NCBI GenBank assembly: GCA_017994835.1 | Contig: JAGOKC010000002.1 | Coordinates: 40,354-81,602 of the forward strand | Origin: Aquabacterium sp. | Lineage (GTDB): Bacteria > Pseudomonadota > Gammaproteobacteria > Burkholderiales > Burkholderiaceae_C | Length of the DNA stretch: 41,249 nt | Reading direction: 5' to 3' | Shown: positions 10,130 through 18,963 of the stretch, piece after piece | Layout of the letters: every line of letters begins with the position of its first letter | Numbering within the stretch: position 1 is the first letter of the stretch | The notes under the pieces: model-generated | The model's input: the letters and a program-made list of their open reading frames with translations, nothing else | Told to the model about the DNA's origin: nothing | The model's database searches: none | Made by a program: the position numbers and the translations under genes

Positions 10130-10493
10130 CGAAAGACTCCCTGTGAACGCGTTCGTGGGCGGACTTGGTGAAGGGATGATTATGGGCTGGAAAATGTGAG
10201 CGGGTGGTCGTTGTGACGCGCTGTTTCATCCTCTGGATTTCCCCCCTGTCACATTCCTGGAGTCATCCACCGTTCTTGTGGATAACTTTGTGGGTAAGCC
10301 GTGGGTCACGCAGTCAGAGCCCCGAAAATACGTGTCAAACCTTAGATTGCTTATTTTTTAAGCACCACAAATCTTATATGAATCAACAACTTAAAACGTC
10401 GCCTTGGTGTGTGTCGCCTGGTGGGGAATGCCTGCTGGGGTATGCGGCTGTCTGTGGACTTGTCCGGATTTGTTTGGGTGTTAGGGGCGCGAC
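10130..10493. other. Divergent intergenic region with AT-rich segment
   Basis: A 364-bp gap between the divergent exbB and xseA genes; no convincing gene was found. It holds two DnaA-box-like sites at 10277-10297 and then an AT-rich tract (about 10320-10400) containing the inverted repeat TGCTTA/TAAGCA (10348-10364). A TTGCTT (10347-10352) lies upstream of a TATAT segment at 10375-10379, but spacing is poor for a sigma-70 promoter. A 39-codon frame (10378-10497) overlaps the xseA GTG but has no ribosome-binding site. Confidence 0.5.
10277..10297 (-). promoter_or_regulatory. Pair of DnaA-box-like sites
   Basis: On the minus strand TTATCCACA (10285-10277) is a perfect match to the consensus R-type DnaA box. 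TTACCCACA (10297-10289) is the same motif with one change, 12 bp away in the same orientation. They suggest DnaA binding near the exbB/xseA divergent promoters. Binding has not been shown; a perfect 9-mer alone can occur by chance, but a phased pair is less likely to. Confidence 0.5.
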
Positions 10494-11810
10494 GTGAGTC
10501 GCTGGGGCGAAGTGGATGTGCGTCCGCCAGGCCGGGTCTGGGCGGTGTCGGCGCTGGTGCAGGCCATTGGCGACAATCTGGCCGCGCGCTTTGCTGGCTG
10601 CGTGGTGCGGGGCGAGATCAGCGGCTTCACACGCGCGGCGTCCGGTCATGGCTACTTCACACTCAAGGACGAGCACGGACAAGCTTCGCTGCGCTGTGCG
10701 ATGTTCCGGCGGGCGTTGTCGCAGGTGGATTTTCAACCCGCTGAAGGCATGCTGGTGGAGGCGCGCGGCAACCTCACTGTGTACGAAGCGCGTGGCGAAC
10801 TGCAGATGGTGGTGGAGGGCTTGCAACGCGCCGGCACCGGGGCTTTGTACGAGCAGTTTCTGCGCCTGAAGGCGCGCCTGGAGGCAGAGGGCCTGTTTGA
10901 CGCGGCCCGCAAGCGACCGATTCTGGCGTACCCGCATCGCATCGGGTTGGTGACATCGCTCGCGGCAGCGGCGCTGCACGACGTGCTGACGGCCCTGGCG
11001 CGGCGCGTGCCCCATGTCGAGGTGGTCATCGCGCCTGCGGCGGTGCAGGGCTCGGAGGCTCCGGCGCAATTGGTCCAGGCGCTGGCAGCCTTGACGCTGG
11101 CACACCGCAGCGGCACACCGCTGGATGCAGTGATTGTGTGCCGGGGAGGCGGTTCGATGGAAGACCTCTGGTCATTCAATGACGAACGGGTGGTGCGCGC
11201 CGTGGTGGGCTGTCCGGTGCCAGTGATCAGTGGGGTGGGGCATGAAACCGACGTGACCTTGGTGGATTTTGCAGCCGACTTGCGTGCCCCCACGCCGACG
11301 GCCGCAGCAGAGATGGTGGCCCGCGATCGCAGCGAGGCGTTGTTGCAGCTCGATGCCTTTACGCGCCACCTCGCGCACCGGGTCGGACAACGTCTGGATG
11401 GACAGGCGCAACGGCTGGACCAATTGGCGTTTCGGTTGGCGCGCCCGTCACAACTGTTGACTCAGCATGCGCAGCGCTTGCACCTGACCGAGCATCGCAT
11501 GCTGAACGCCTGTCAGCGGCGTGTTCAGAGTGCAGCTCAGACCTTGCCTGTGTTGCAGGCGCGGCTGGCGCGGTCTGCGGCGCATCATCTGGCGCAGGCC
11601 CAGATGAGACTGGATGCGCGCGGCGACAGGCTGGAGGCATTGAGCCCGCAGCGCGTACTGGAGCGGGGCTATGCCTGGCTGACAGATACCCGTGGCCACG
11701 CCATCACCGGGGTGTCGCAGGTGCATGCGGGCGATGCTGTGTGGGCCACGCTGAACGACGGTCAGTTGGACTTGCGGGTTGGCAGCGTGAAGGTTCACGA
11801 CGCGGGGTAG
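10494..11810 (+). CDS. xseA: Exodeoxyribonuclease VII large subunit
   Basis: A 438-residue catalytic subunit of exonuclease VII, which with small XseB subunits degrades single-stranded DNA in both directions during mismatch repair and recombination. An N-terminal OB-fold DNA-binding domain (about 14-110, with VRGEISGFTRAASGHGYFTL) is followed by the catalytic core with VIVCRGGGSMEDLWSFNDE (214-232), GVGHETDVTLVDFAADLRAPTPTAAAE (247-273), a coiled-coil arm, and the C-terminal LERGYAW motif. Length is normal. The start is GTG at 10494. xseB is not adjacent. The gene is followed by sodB on the same strand. Confidence 0.97.
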   Translation: MSRWGEVDVRPPGRVWAVSALVQAIGDNLAARFAGCVVRGEISGFTRAASGHGYFTLKDEHGQASLRCAMFRRALSQVDFQPAEGMLVEARGNLTVYEARGELQMVVEGLQRAGTGALYEQFLRLKARLEAEGLFDAARKRPILAYPHRIGLVTSLAAAALHDVLTALARRVPHVEVVIAPAAVQGSEAPAQLVQALAALTLAHRSGTPLDAVIVCRGGGSMEDLWSFNDERVVRAVVGCPVPVISGVGHETDVTLVDFAADLRAPTPTAAAEMVARDRSEALLQLDAFTRHLAHRVGQRLDGQAQRLDQLAFRLARPSQLLTQHAQRLHLTEHRMLNACQRRVQSAAQTLPVLQARLARSAAHHLAQAQMRLDARGDRLEALSPQRVLERGYAWLTDTRGHAITGVSQVHAGDAVWATLNDGQLDLRVGSVKVHDAG

Positions 11811-11854
11811 GCCGTCATAAGCCCTGCGTCTTGATGGGCCATGCCTTGTGGGGG

Positions 11855-11883
11855 CTGAAGGCGACTCTGGCTGTGCCTACAAT
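11855..11883 (+). promoter_or_regulatory. Candidate sodB promoter
   Basis: TACAAT at 11878-11883 (5/6 match to the -10 consensus) lies 17 bp downstream of CTGAAG at 11855-11860 (weak -35). A start near 11890 would give a leader of about 30 nt ahead of the sodB ATG at 11919. The leader starts with an AT-rich partly palindromic stretch (ATCATGAT at 11882-11889), a possible but unproven regulator site. Confidence 0.45.
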
Positions 11884-11918
11884 CATGATTGATATCAACT
11901 CTTATCAGGAACAGAACC

Positions 11919-12500
11919 ATGGCACATACGCTTCCCCCACTGCCGTACGCTCAGGATGCTCTGGCTCCGCACATCAGCGCCGAGACCTTCGAGTACCACT
12001 ACGGTAAGCATCATCAGGCTTATGTCACCAACCTGAACAACCTGATCCCCGGCACGGAGTTTGAAACGCTGTCGCTGGAAGACATCGTCAAGAAGTCCAG
12101 TGGTGGCATCTACAACAACGCCGCCCAGGTCTGGAACCACACCTTCTTCTGGAGTTGCATGAAGCCCCAAGGTGGCGGTGCGCCCACTGGCAAACTGGCT
12201 GACGCCATCAACGCCAAGTTTGGCAGCTATGACGCTTTCAAGGAAGCCTTTGCCAAGTCGGCCGTGGGCAACTTCGGTTCCGGCTGGACCTTCCTGGTCA
12301 AGAAGGCTGACGGCTCGGTGGACATTGCCAACTTTGGCCCGGCCGGCACCCCGCTGACCACCGGTGACACCGCCTTGATGACCATCGACGTGTGGGAGCA
12401 TGCCTACTACATCGACTACCGCAATGCCCGTCCCAAGTTCGTGGAAACCTTCCTGAACAACCTGGTGAACTGGGAGTTCGCCGCCAAGAACTTCGGCTGA
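11919..12500 (+). CDS. sodB: Superoxide dismutase, iron type
   Basis: A 193-residue cytosolic enzyme dismutating superoxide to oxygen and hydrogen peroxide. All four metal ligands are visible: H27 (YHYGKHH region), H74 (VWNHTFFW), D157 and H161 ([11 protein letters not shown]). Gln at position 70 in AAQVWNHTF is the iron-type arrangement. Length is that of FeSOD. The ATG at 11919 gives the canonical start [15 protein letters not shown] and follows AGGA at 11908-11911; a TTG ten codons upstream in frame is rejected. It is monocistronic, with its own terminator. Confidence 0.98.
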   Translation: MAHTLPPLPYAQDALAPHISAETFEYHYGKHHQAYVTNLNNLIPGTEFETLSLEDIVKKSSGGIYNNAAQVWNHTFFWSCMKPQGGGAPTGKLADAINAKFGSYDAFKEAFAKSAVGNFGSGWTFLVKKADGSVDIANFGPAGTPLTTGDTALMTIDVWEHAYYIDYRNARPKFVETFLNNLVNWEFAAKNFG

Positions 12501-12525
12501 TCAACGATTTGCTTGTGGTACTGAG

Positions 12526-12553
12526 GCCGGGCTTGTCCCGGCTTTTGCTTTTG
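12526..12553 (+). terminator. Intrinsic terminator of sodB
   Basis: The 6-bp stem GCCGGG/CCCGGC (12526-12531 with 12537-12542) has a 5-nt loop and is followed by TTTTGCTTTTG, 26 bp after the sodB stop. Confidence 0.85.
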
Positions 12554-12629
12554 GGTGCTGCAAATGTGTTCGTTGTATGAGTCGGAGGCGTCTGTTTTTT
12601 GCAGAACCGGTGCATGAGGATGCCAACGG

Positions 12630-12638
12630 TGCTACATT
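12630..12638 (+). promoter_or_regulatory. Possible extended -10 upstream of odhA
   Basis: TGCTACATT resembles an extended -10 (TGn followed by TACATT, 4/6). No good -35 is seen. It lies in the 291-bp sodB-odhA gap, which contains no other recognisable gene and would give odhA a leader of about 145 nt. Confidence 0.3.
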
Positions 12639-12791
12639 GAAAAGGTTTTACGGCCCTTCCCGTCGCCCTTGCTGGATATTGTTCGCAGCAGTCAGCAAGC
12701 GGGTCGCAATCCGCCAACCGGTCAAGCCGTGTCGCGGAAGGTTTTTTCAACCAGCCAATGTCTCAGGAAACCTGGGAGTGAGGTGAGCGAA

Positions 12792-15647
12792 ATGATGCAG
12801 CAGTTCAGGTCGAACTCGTACCTGTTCGGGGGTAACGCCCCCTATGTCGAAGAGTTGTACGAGGCCTACCTCGACAACCCTGGTTCCGTGCCCGATAACT
12901 GGCGCGCCTACTTCGACGCCCTACAGAACGTCCCTGCCGCAGATGGTACCGACCAACGCGATGTGGCTCACGCCCCCGTGGTCGAGTCCTTTGCACAGCG
13001 TGCCAAGGCCAACGCCTTCATGGTCAAGACCAGCTCGGCTGATCTGGCTGTGGCCCGCAAGCAGGTTCATGTTCAGTCCCTGATCGCTGCCTATCGCTTC
13101 CTCGGCTCCCGCTGGGCGGATCTCGATCCCCTCAAGCGTCAAGAGCGCCCCAAGATTCCCGAACTCGAACCGTCCTTCTACGACTTCACCGAGTCGGACA
13201 TGGACATCACGTTCAGCGCCACCAACACGTACTTCACCAAGGCCGAGCACATGACCTTGCGCGAAATCGTGCAGGCCCTGCGTGAAACCTACTGCGGCAG
13301 CATCGGTGCCGAGTTCATGCACATCACCGATCCGGGTGAAAAACGCTGGTGGCAAGACAAGCTCGAAAGCGTGCGCTCCAAGCCCACGTTCTCGGTCGAA
13401 CAGAAAAAACACATCCTCAATCGCCTGACCGCGTCCGAGGGGCTTGAGCGTTTCCTGCACACGAAATATGTGGGGCAAAAGCGCTTCTCTCTGGAGGGTG
13501 GTGAAAGTTTCATCGCCGCGATGGACGAGCTGATCCAGAGTGCGGGTGAAAAGGGCATTCAGGAAATCGTGATCGGCATGGCCCACCGGGGTCGCCTGAA
13601 CGTGCTGGTCAACACCCTGGGCAAGCAGCCCAAGGAGTTGTTCTCCGAGTTCGATCACACCGCGCCAGAAGACCTGCCCGCCGGTGACGTGAAGTATCAC
13701 CAGGGCTTCAGTTCGGACGTGTCCACCCGTGGTGGCCCGGTTCACCTGTCGCTGGCCTTCAACCCGTCTCACCTGGAAATCGTGAACCCGGTGGTCGAAG
13801 GTTCGGTACGCGCCCGCATGGACCGCCGTGGCGATGCCCGTGCGGACCAGGTGCTGCCGATTCTGGTGCATGGCGATGCGGCGTTTGCTGGTCAAGGTGT
13901 GAACCAGGAAACCCTGGCGCTGGCCCAGACCCGCGGTTACACCACCGGCGGCACGGTTCACCTGATCATCAACAACCAGATCGGTTTCACCACCTCTGAC
14001 CCGCGCGACCTGCGCTCCACCCTGTACTGCACGGACATCGTCAAGGGTGTGGAGTCGCCGGTTCTGCACGTCAATGGCGATGATCCGGAAGCGGTGGTGT
14101 TTGCGGTGCAGTTGGCGCTTGACTACCGCATGGCCTATCGCAAGGACGTGGTGCTGGACATCATCTGTTTCCGCAAGCTGGGCCACAACGAGCAGGATAC
14201 GCCGAGCCTGACGCAGCCGCTGATGTACAAGAAGATTGCGGCCCACCCCGGCACGCGCAAGCTGTATGCCGACAAGCTGGCCGCGCAGGGTCTCGGAGAG
14301 ACGCTGGGGGACGACATGGTCAAGGCCTATCGCGCCGCCATGGATGAAGGCCGTCACACCATTGATCCGGTGTTGACCAACTACCAGCGTAAACATGCGG
14401 TGGACTGGTCGCCCTTCCTGGGCAAGAAGTGGACCGATGGCGGTGACACCGCCATTCCGCTTGCCGAGTGGAAACGCCTGGCCGAGCGCATGACCACGCT
14501 GCCTGACAACATCACGCCACACCAATTGGTCAAAAAGGTGTATGCCGATCGCGCAGCGATGGGCCGAGGCGAGGTGAATGTGGACTGGGGCATGGGCGAG
14601 CACATGGCTTTTGCCTCGCTGGTGGCCTCGGGTTACCCGGTGCGCCTGTCGGGCGAAGACTGCGGCCGCGGAACCTTTACCCATCGCCACGCCGTCATCC
14701 ACGATCAGAACCGCGAGAAGTGGGACGAAGGCAATTACGTGCCGCTGCAAAATGTGGCCGATAACCAGGCACCATTCGTCGTCATCGACTCGATTCTGTC
14801 GGAGGAGGCCGTGCTGGCCTTCGAGTACGGCTACGCCGGCTCCGACCCCGACAGTCTGGTGATATGGGAAGCGCAGTTTGGCGACTTTGCCAACGGTGCA
14901 CAGGTGGTGATCGACCAGTTCATCGCATCAGGCGAAGTGAAGTGGGGTCGTGCCAACGGCCTGACCATGATGCTGCCGCACGGCTATGAAGGCCAGGGTC
15001 CTGAGCACAGCTCGGCGCGTCTGGAGCGCTTCATGCAGTTGGCTGCCGACAACAACATGCAGATCGTGCAGCCGACCACGGCCAGCCAGATCTTCCATGT
15101 CCTGCGTCGTCAGATGGTGCGCCTGTTCCGCAAGCCCTTGGTCATCATGACGCCCAAGTCGCTGCTGCGTAACAAGGATGCGACGTCGCCCTTGATCGAG
15201 TTCACGCGTGGCGAGTTCCGTACGGTGATTGGCGAGGTTGAGTCCAGTGTCGATGCGAGCAAGGTCAAGCGCGTCATTTGCTGCTCGGGCAAGGTCTATT
15301 ACGACCTGGTCAAGAAGCGAGCAGACAAGAAGGCGGTTGACACAGCCATTGTGCGTGTCGAGCAACTCTACCCCTTCCCGCACAAGGCTTTTGCCGCTGA
15401 GTTGAAGAAGTATCCCAACCTGAGCGAGTTGGTGTGGTGCCAGGACGAGCCACAGAACCAGGGGGCCTGGTTCTTCGTGCAGCACTACATCCACGAGAAC
15501 ATGGCTGAAGGCCAGAAGCTGGGCTATGCAGGACGTCCTGCATCTGCGTCACCTGCGGTGGGTTATGCCCATTTGCACCAGGAGCAGCAGAAGGCTTTGC
15601 TGGATCAGGCATTCGCCAAGCTCAAGGGCTTCGTTCTCAACAAGTAA
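12792..15647 (+). CDS. odhA: 2-oxoglutarate dehydrogenase E1 component
   Basis: A 951-residue thiamine-diphosphate enzyme that decarboxylates 2-oxoglutarate and transfers the succinyl group to the E2 lipoyl arm in the TCA cycle. The N-terminal E2-binding segment NSYLFGGNAPYVEELYEAYL, MAHRGRLNVLVNTLGKQPKE, the ThDP/Mg2+ region HGDAAFAGQGVNQETL (from H360) and NNQIGFTT are all present; the C-terminal transketolase-like half ends in the OGDH C-terminal domain. Length is normal. The ATG at 12792 follows GAGG at good spacing; a GTG at 12783 or ATG at 12795 are close alternatives. It is the first gene of the odhA-odhB-(PspC)-lpdA series. Confidence 0.98.
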   Translation: MMQQFRSNSYLFGGNAPYVEELYEAYLDNPGSVPDNWRAYFDALQNVPAADGTDQRDVAHAPVVESFAQRAKANAFMVKTSSADLAVARKQVHVQSLIAAYRFLGSRWADLDPLKRQERPKIPELEPSFYDFTESDMDITFSATNTYFTKAEHMTLREIVQALRETYCGSIGAEFMHITDPGEKRWWQDKLESVRSKPTFSVEQKKHILNRLTASEGLERFLHTKYVGQKRFSLEGGESFIAAMDELIQSAGEKGIQEIVIGMAHRGRLNVLVNTLGKQPKELFSEFDHTAPEDLPAGDVKYHQGFSSDVSTRGGPVHLSLAFNPSHLEIVNPVVEGSVRARMDRRGDARADQVLPILVHGDAAFAGQGVNQETLALAQTRGYTTGGTVHLIINNQIGFTTSDPRDLRSTLYCTDIVKGVESPVLHVNGDDPEAVVFAVQLALDYRMAYRKDVVLDIICFRKLGHNEQDTPSLTQPLMYKKIAAHPGTRKLYADKLAAQGLGETLGDDMVKAYRAAMDEGRHTIDPVLTNYQRKHAVDWSPFLGKKWTDGGDTAIPLAEWKRLAERMTTLPDNITPHQLVKKVYADRAAMGRGEVNVDWGMGEHMAFASLVASGYPVRLSGEDCGRGTFTHRHAVIHDQNREKWDEGNYVPLQNVADNQAPFVVIDSILSEEAVLAFEYGYAGSDPDSLVIWEAQFGDFANGAQVVIDQFIASGEVKWGRANGLTMMLPHGYEGQGPEHSSARLERFMQLAADNNMQIVQPTTASQIFHVLRRQMVRLFRKPLVIMTPKSLLRNKDATSPLIEFTRGEFRTVIGEVESSVDASKVKRVICCSGKVYYDLVKKRADKKAVDTAIVRVEQLYPFPHKAFAAELKKYPNLSELVWCQDEPQNQGAWFFVQHYIHENMAEGQKLGYAGRPASASPAVGYAHLHQEQQKALLDQAFAKLKGFVLNK

Positions 15648-15755
15648 GGTTTGTGCGGTTCAGGCGTGCCTGTGACCCCTCTCGAATGGTTGGCCCAAGC
15701 AGGGCACCAGATGGGCAGGGCAAGCCAGCAGTGACCGCAACAGGAGATACACATC

Positions 15756-17036
15756 ATGGCAATCATTGAAGTCAAGGTTCCTCAGTTGTCCGAGTCGGTG
15801 GCCGAAGCCACCCTGTTGCAGTGGAAGAAGAAGGCAGGCGAGATGGTCGCCGCCGATGAAATCCTCATCGAGATCGAGACCGACAAGGTTGTGCTGGAAG
15901 TGCCAGCCCCGGGTGGTGGCGTGCTGGTCGAGTTGGTTCGCAAGGACGGTGATTCGGTGGCAAGCGACGAAGTCATTGCGCGGATTGACACCGAAGCGGT
16001 GGTGGGGGCGGCGGCTCCGGTTGCTGCCCCTGCGGCTGTGGCATCGGCTGCGCCGGCCGCTGCCGTGGCGGCCTCCCCAGCGGGTGGCAGCAAGGCCGAT
16101 GTGGCCATGCCTGCAGCTGCCAAGCTGCTGGCCGACAATGGTCTGAGCACTGCGCAAGTGCCTGGCTCCGGCAAGGACGGTCGCGTCACCAAGGGTGATG
16201 TGCTGGCCGCTGTGGCTGGCGGCGCTGCGGCAGCTGCCGTGCCTGTGGCAACCGCCCCGGCCGTTGCCATCCCGACGGGTGTGCCGACCAAGGCCTTGCC
16301 AGCGGTTCAGGTGCCTTCAGTGCCGAATCTGAATGATCGTCCTGAGCAGCGTGTGCCGATGAGCCGTCTGCGTGCCCGTGTCGCCGAGCGTCTGCTGCAG
16401 TCGCAGGCCACCAACGCCATCCTGACCACGTTCAATGAAGTGAACATGGCTCCGGTGATGGAAATGCGCAAGAAGTTTCAGGAGAAGTTCGAGAAGGAGC
16501 ACGGCGTCAAGCTCGGTTTCATGAGCTTCTTTGTCAAGGCTGCTGTGCACGCGCTCAAGAAGTACCCAGTGATCAATGCTTCGGTGGATGGCAACGACAT
16601 CGTCTATCACGGCTACTTCGACATCGGCGTGGCCGTGGGCTCGCCGCGTGGTTTGGTGGTGCCGGTGCTGCGAAATGTTGATCAGATGACGTTCTCGGAA
16701 ATCGAGAAGAAGATTGCCGAATTTGGCACCAAGGCGCGCGATGGCAAATTGGGCCTGGATGATCTGACGGGGGGGACGTTCTCGATCTCCAACGGCGGCA
16801 CGTTTGGTTCGATGTTGTCCACGCCGATCATCAACCCGCCGCAGTCGGCCATCCTGGGGGTGCATGCCACCAAGGACCGTCCGGTGGTGGAGAACGGTCA
16901 GATTGTGATCCGTCCGATCAATTATCTGGCGATGTCTTACGACCACCGCATCATCGACGGTCGTGAGGCCGTGCTGGGTCTGGTGGCGATGAAGGAAGCG
17001 CTGGAAGATCCGGCTCGCCTCCTGTTTGACATCTGA
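15756..17036 (+). CDS. odhB: Dihydrolipoyllysine succinyltransferase (OGDH E2)
   Basis: A 426-residue core of the 2-oxoglutarate dehydrogenase complex, transferring succinyl from the lipoyl arm to CoA. The lipoyl domain (1-78) has the acceptor lysine K44 in [11 protein letters not shown]. An Ala/Pro-rich linker follows, then the peripheral subunit-binding domain (about 117-153, [13 protein letters not shown] through [12 protein letters not shown]), a second flexible linker and the catalytic domain from about 195. [13 protein letters not shown] gives catalytic H397 and D401. AGGAG precedes the ATG. It lies 108 bp after odhA and 75 bp before the PspC gene. Confidence 0.98.
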   Translation: MAIIEVKVPQLSESVAEATLLQWKKKAGEMVAADEILIEIETDKVVLEVPAPGGGVLVELVRKDGDSVASDEVIARIDTEAVVGAAAPVAAPAAVASAAPAAAVAASPAGGSKADVAMPAAAKLLADNGLSTAQVPGSGKDGRVTKGDVLAAVAGGAAAAAVPVATAPAVAIPTGVPTKALPAVQVPSVPNLNDRPEQRVPMSRLRARVAERLLQSQATNAILTTFNEVNMAPVMEMRKKFQEKFEKEHGVKLGFMSFFVKAAVHALKKYPVINASVDGNDIVYHGYFDIGVAVGSPRGLVVPVLRNVDQMTFSEIEKKIAEFGTKARDGKLGLDDLTGGTFSISNGGTFGSMLSTPIINPPQSAILGVHATKDRPVVENGQIVIRPINYLAMSYDHRIIDGREAVLGLVAMKEALEDPARLLFDI

Positions 17037-17111
17037 TTTTGAGTTTTGCGGCCGGGCGGGCCTCACAAGGGTTCGCCCGGAACCTGCATCAACCCACAGA
17101 GATCTTGCAAC

Positions 17112-17432
17112 ATGTCCCACGCTGATGAACTGGAACGACTGGTTTCGCTGAGAGACCGAGGTGTGATCAGTGAAGGTGAGTTTCAGCAATTGAAGGCTCG
17201 CGTGATTCAGTCAGGCGCGTCAGCAGCACCGGTTGTGCCTGCGTTGGCGCAAGTGAACCGCTTGCGTCGTTCACGCGATGACCGTTGGCTGGGTGGGATA
17301 TGCGGTGGCGTGGCAGGCCTGACCGGGATGGAGTCCTGGATCTGGCGGTTGGCATTTGCCTTGCTTTTTCTCTTTTGGGGCGCAGGTTTGCTGCTCTACA
17401 TCCTGCTGTGGATCTTCGTCCCTGACGAATGA
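17112..17432 (+). CDS. SHOCT-PspC domain small membrane protein
   Basis: A 106-residue protein. Residues 4-31 (DELERLVSLRDRGVISEGEF and on) match the SHOCT motif, a short helical oligomerisation or targeting module. Residues about 52-105 match a PspC domain: RSRDDRWLGGICGGVAGL followed by a hydrophobic span (80-103) and the typical ending ILLWIFVPDE. PspC proteins in E. coli sense or transmit envelope stress; the function of stand-alone forms is not known. The ATG at 17112 is chosen because it starts the SHOCT helix; the frame is open to 17046 without a conserved sequence. It sits between odhB and lpdA on the same strand (75-bp and 31-bp gaps), so it is probably co-transcribed with the OGDH genes. 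Confidence 0.85.
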   Translation: MSHADELERLVSLRDRGVISEGEFQQLKARVIQSGASAAPVVPALAQVNRLRRSRDDRWLGGICGGVAGLTGMESWIWRLAFALLFLFWGAGLLLYILLWIFVPDE

Positions 17433-17463
17433 CCCACGCTTAACCCGCTGAACATCACACATC

Positions 17464-18891
17464 ATGTCCAATCAATTTGACGTCATCGTCATTGGCGGCG
17501 GCCCTGGCGGCTACATCGCTGCCATCCGTGCGGCTCAACTGGGTAACAAGGTTGCCTGTATTGACGAGTGGAAGAATGCCCAGGGTGGTGCGGCCCCAGG
17601 CGGCACCTGCACCAATGTGGGTTGCATTCCGTCGAAAGCCTTGTTGCAATCGTCGGAGCACTTTGACCATGCGGCACACCACTTTGCTGACCACGGCATC
17701 ACCGTGGGGGAGCTGCAGATGAATGTGGCCAAGATGATCGCCCGCAAGGATGCGGTCGTCAAACAGAACAACGACGGTATTCTCTATCTGCTCAAGAAGA
17801 ACAAGGTCAGCTTCTTCCACGGCCGCGGCTCGTTCGTGAAAGCTGTTGAACGCGGTTATGAAATTGCCGTTGCCGGCGAGAAGGCCGAGTCCCTGGTTGG
17901 CAAACACATCATCGTGGCCACCGGCTCGAATGCGCGCGCCTTGCCCGGCACGCCTTTCGATGAAAAACAGATCCTGTCTAACGACGGTGCACTGGCCATT
18001 GGCGATGTGCCCAAGAAGCTGGGCGTGATCGGGTCGGGCGTGATCGGCCTGGAAATGGGCTCGGTCTGGCGTCGTTTGGGGGCGGAAGTGACTGTGCTGG
18101 AGGCCATGCCGACCTTCCTGACAGCGGTGGACGATCAGGTGGCCAAGGAGGCTCAGAAGCTCTTCACCAAGCAGGGCTTGAACCTGCAACTGGGCGTGAA
18201 GATTGGCGACATCAAGGCTGCCAAGAAGGGCGTGACCGTGGCCTACACAGATGCCAAGGGTGGCGAGCAGAAGCTGGAATGCGACAAGCTCATCATCTCG
18301 ATCGGCCGCGTGCCCAACACCATCGGCCTGAACACCGAAGCCGTGGGTTTGCAACTGGACGAGCGTGGGGCCATCGTGGTCAACGACGACTGCCAGACCA
18401 ACCTGCCCAATGTGTGGGCGGTGGGTGACGTGGTGCGTGGCCCGATGCTGGCGCACAAGGCAGAAGAAGAAGGTGTGGCCGTGGCCGAGCGCATTGCTGG
18501 TCAGCATGGTCACGTCAACTTCAACACGATTCCCTGGGTGATTTACACAAGCCCGGAGATCGCCTGGGTCGGCAAGACCGAGCAGGCGCTGAAAGCGGAG
18601 GGCCGTGCCTACAAGGCCGGTTCCTTCCCCTTCTTGGCGAACGGCCGCGCCCGCGCGCTGGGTGACACCAGTGGTTTCGTGAAGTTCCTGGCCGATGCGA
18701 CCACCGATGAAATCCTCGGGGTGCACATCATCGGCCCGATGGCCAGCGAGTTGATTTCTGAAGCGGTGGTGGCGATGGAGTTCAAGGCGAGTGCCGAAGA
18801 CATCGCGCGCATCTGCCACGCTCACCCGAGTTTGAGCGAAGCGACCAAGGAAGCCGCCCTTGCGGTGGACAAGCGAACCTTGAACTTCTGA
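17464..18891 (+). CDS. lpdA: Dihydrolipoyl dehydrogenase (E3)
   Basis: A 475-residue FAD flavoprotein that reoxidises dihydrolipoyl groups of E2 with NAD+. The FAD-binding motif VIGGGPGGYIAAIRAAQLG (9-27), the redox disulfide GGTCTNVGCIPSKAL (C49-C54), the NAD-binding motif GVIGSGVIGLEMGSVWRRLGAE region, NVWAVGDVVRGPMLAHKAEEEG and the C-terminal His/Glu pair in CHAHPSLSEATKEA are all present. Length is normal. It follows the PspC gene by 31 bp and is followed by an intrinsic terminator, closing the OGDH operon. Confidence 0.98.
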   Translation: MSNQFDVIVIGGGPGGYIAAIRAAQLGNKVACIDEWKNAQGGAAPGGTCTNVGCIPSKALLQSSEHFDHAAHHFADHGITVGELQMNVAKMIARKDAVVKQNNDGILYLLKKNKVSFFHGRGSFVKAVERGYEIAVAGEKAESLVGKHIIVATGSNARALPGTPFDEKQILSNDGALAIGDVPKKLGVIGSGVIGLEMGSVWRRLGAEVTVLEAMPTFLTAVDDQVAKEAQKLFTKQGLNLQLGVKIGDIKAAKKGVTVAYTDAKGGEQKLECDKLIISIGRVPNTIGLNTEAVGLQLDERGAIVVNDDCQTNLPNVWAVGDVVRGPMLAHKAEEEGVAVAERIAGQHGHVNFNTIPWVIYTSPEIAWVGKTEQALKAEGRAYKAGSFPFLANGRARALGDTSGFVKFLADATTDEILGVHIIGPMASELISEAVVAMEFKASAEDIARICHAHPSLSEATKEAALAVDKRTLNF

Positions 18892-18915
18892 TTCAGCCTC
18901 GGCCATGTCAGCGCA

Positions 18916-18939
18916 GGGGCGGCTTGGCTGCCCCTTTTT
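18916..18939 (+). terminator. Intrinsic terminator of the OGDH operon
   Basis: GGGGCGGC (18917-18924 approximately) pairs with GCTGCCCC (18928-18934 region) with one G-U pair and a 3-nt loop, followed by TTTTT at 18935-18939. It lies 25 bp after the lpdA stop. Confidence 0.85.
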
Positions 18940-18963
18940 ACTTGTCTCTTGATGTGTTGATTC

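Noticed and set aside
10263-10400. Chromosomal replication origin
   Set aside because: Only two DnaA-like sites and no origin-linked genes (dnaA, dnaN, rpmH, gidA) nearby; kept only as a DnaA-site observation.
10378-10497. 39-codon frame ending in an overlap with the xseA start (possible leader peptide)
   Set aside because: No Shine-Dalgarno, no conserved feature, and no attenuator structure after it. The overlap with the GTG is suggestive but not enough.
12577-12786. 69-codon frame between sodB and odhA
   Set aside because: Arg-rich translation without domain; it overlaps the likely odhA leader and has no ribosome-binding site.
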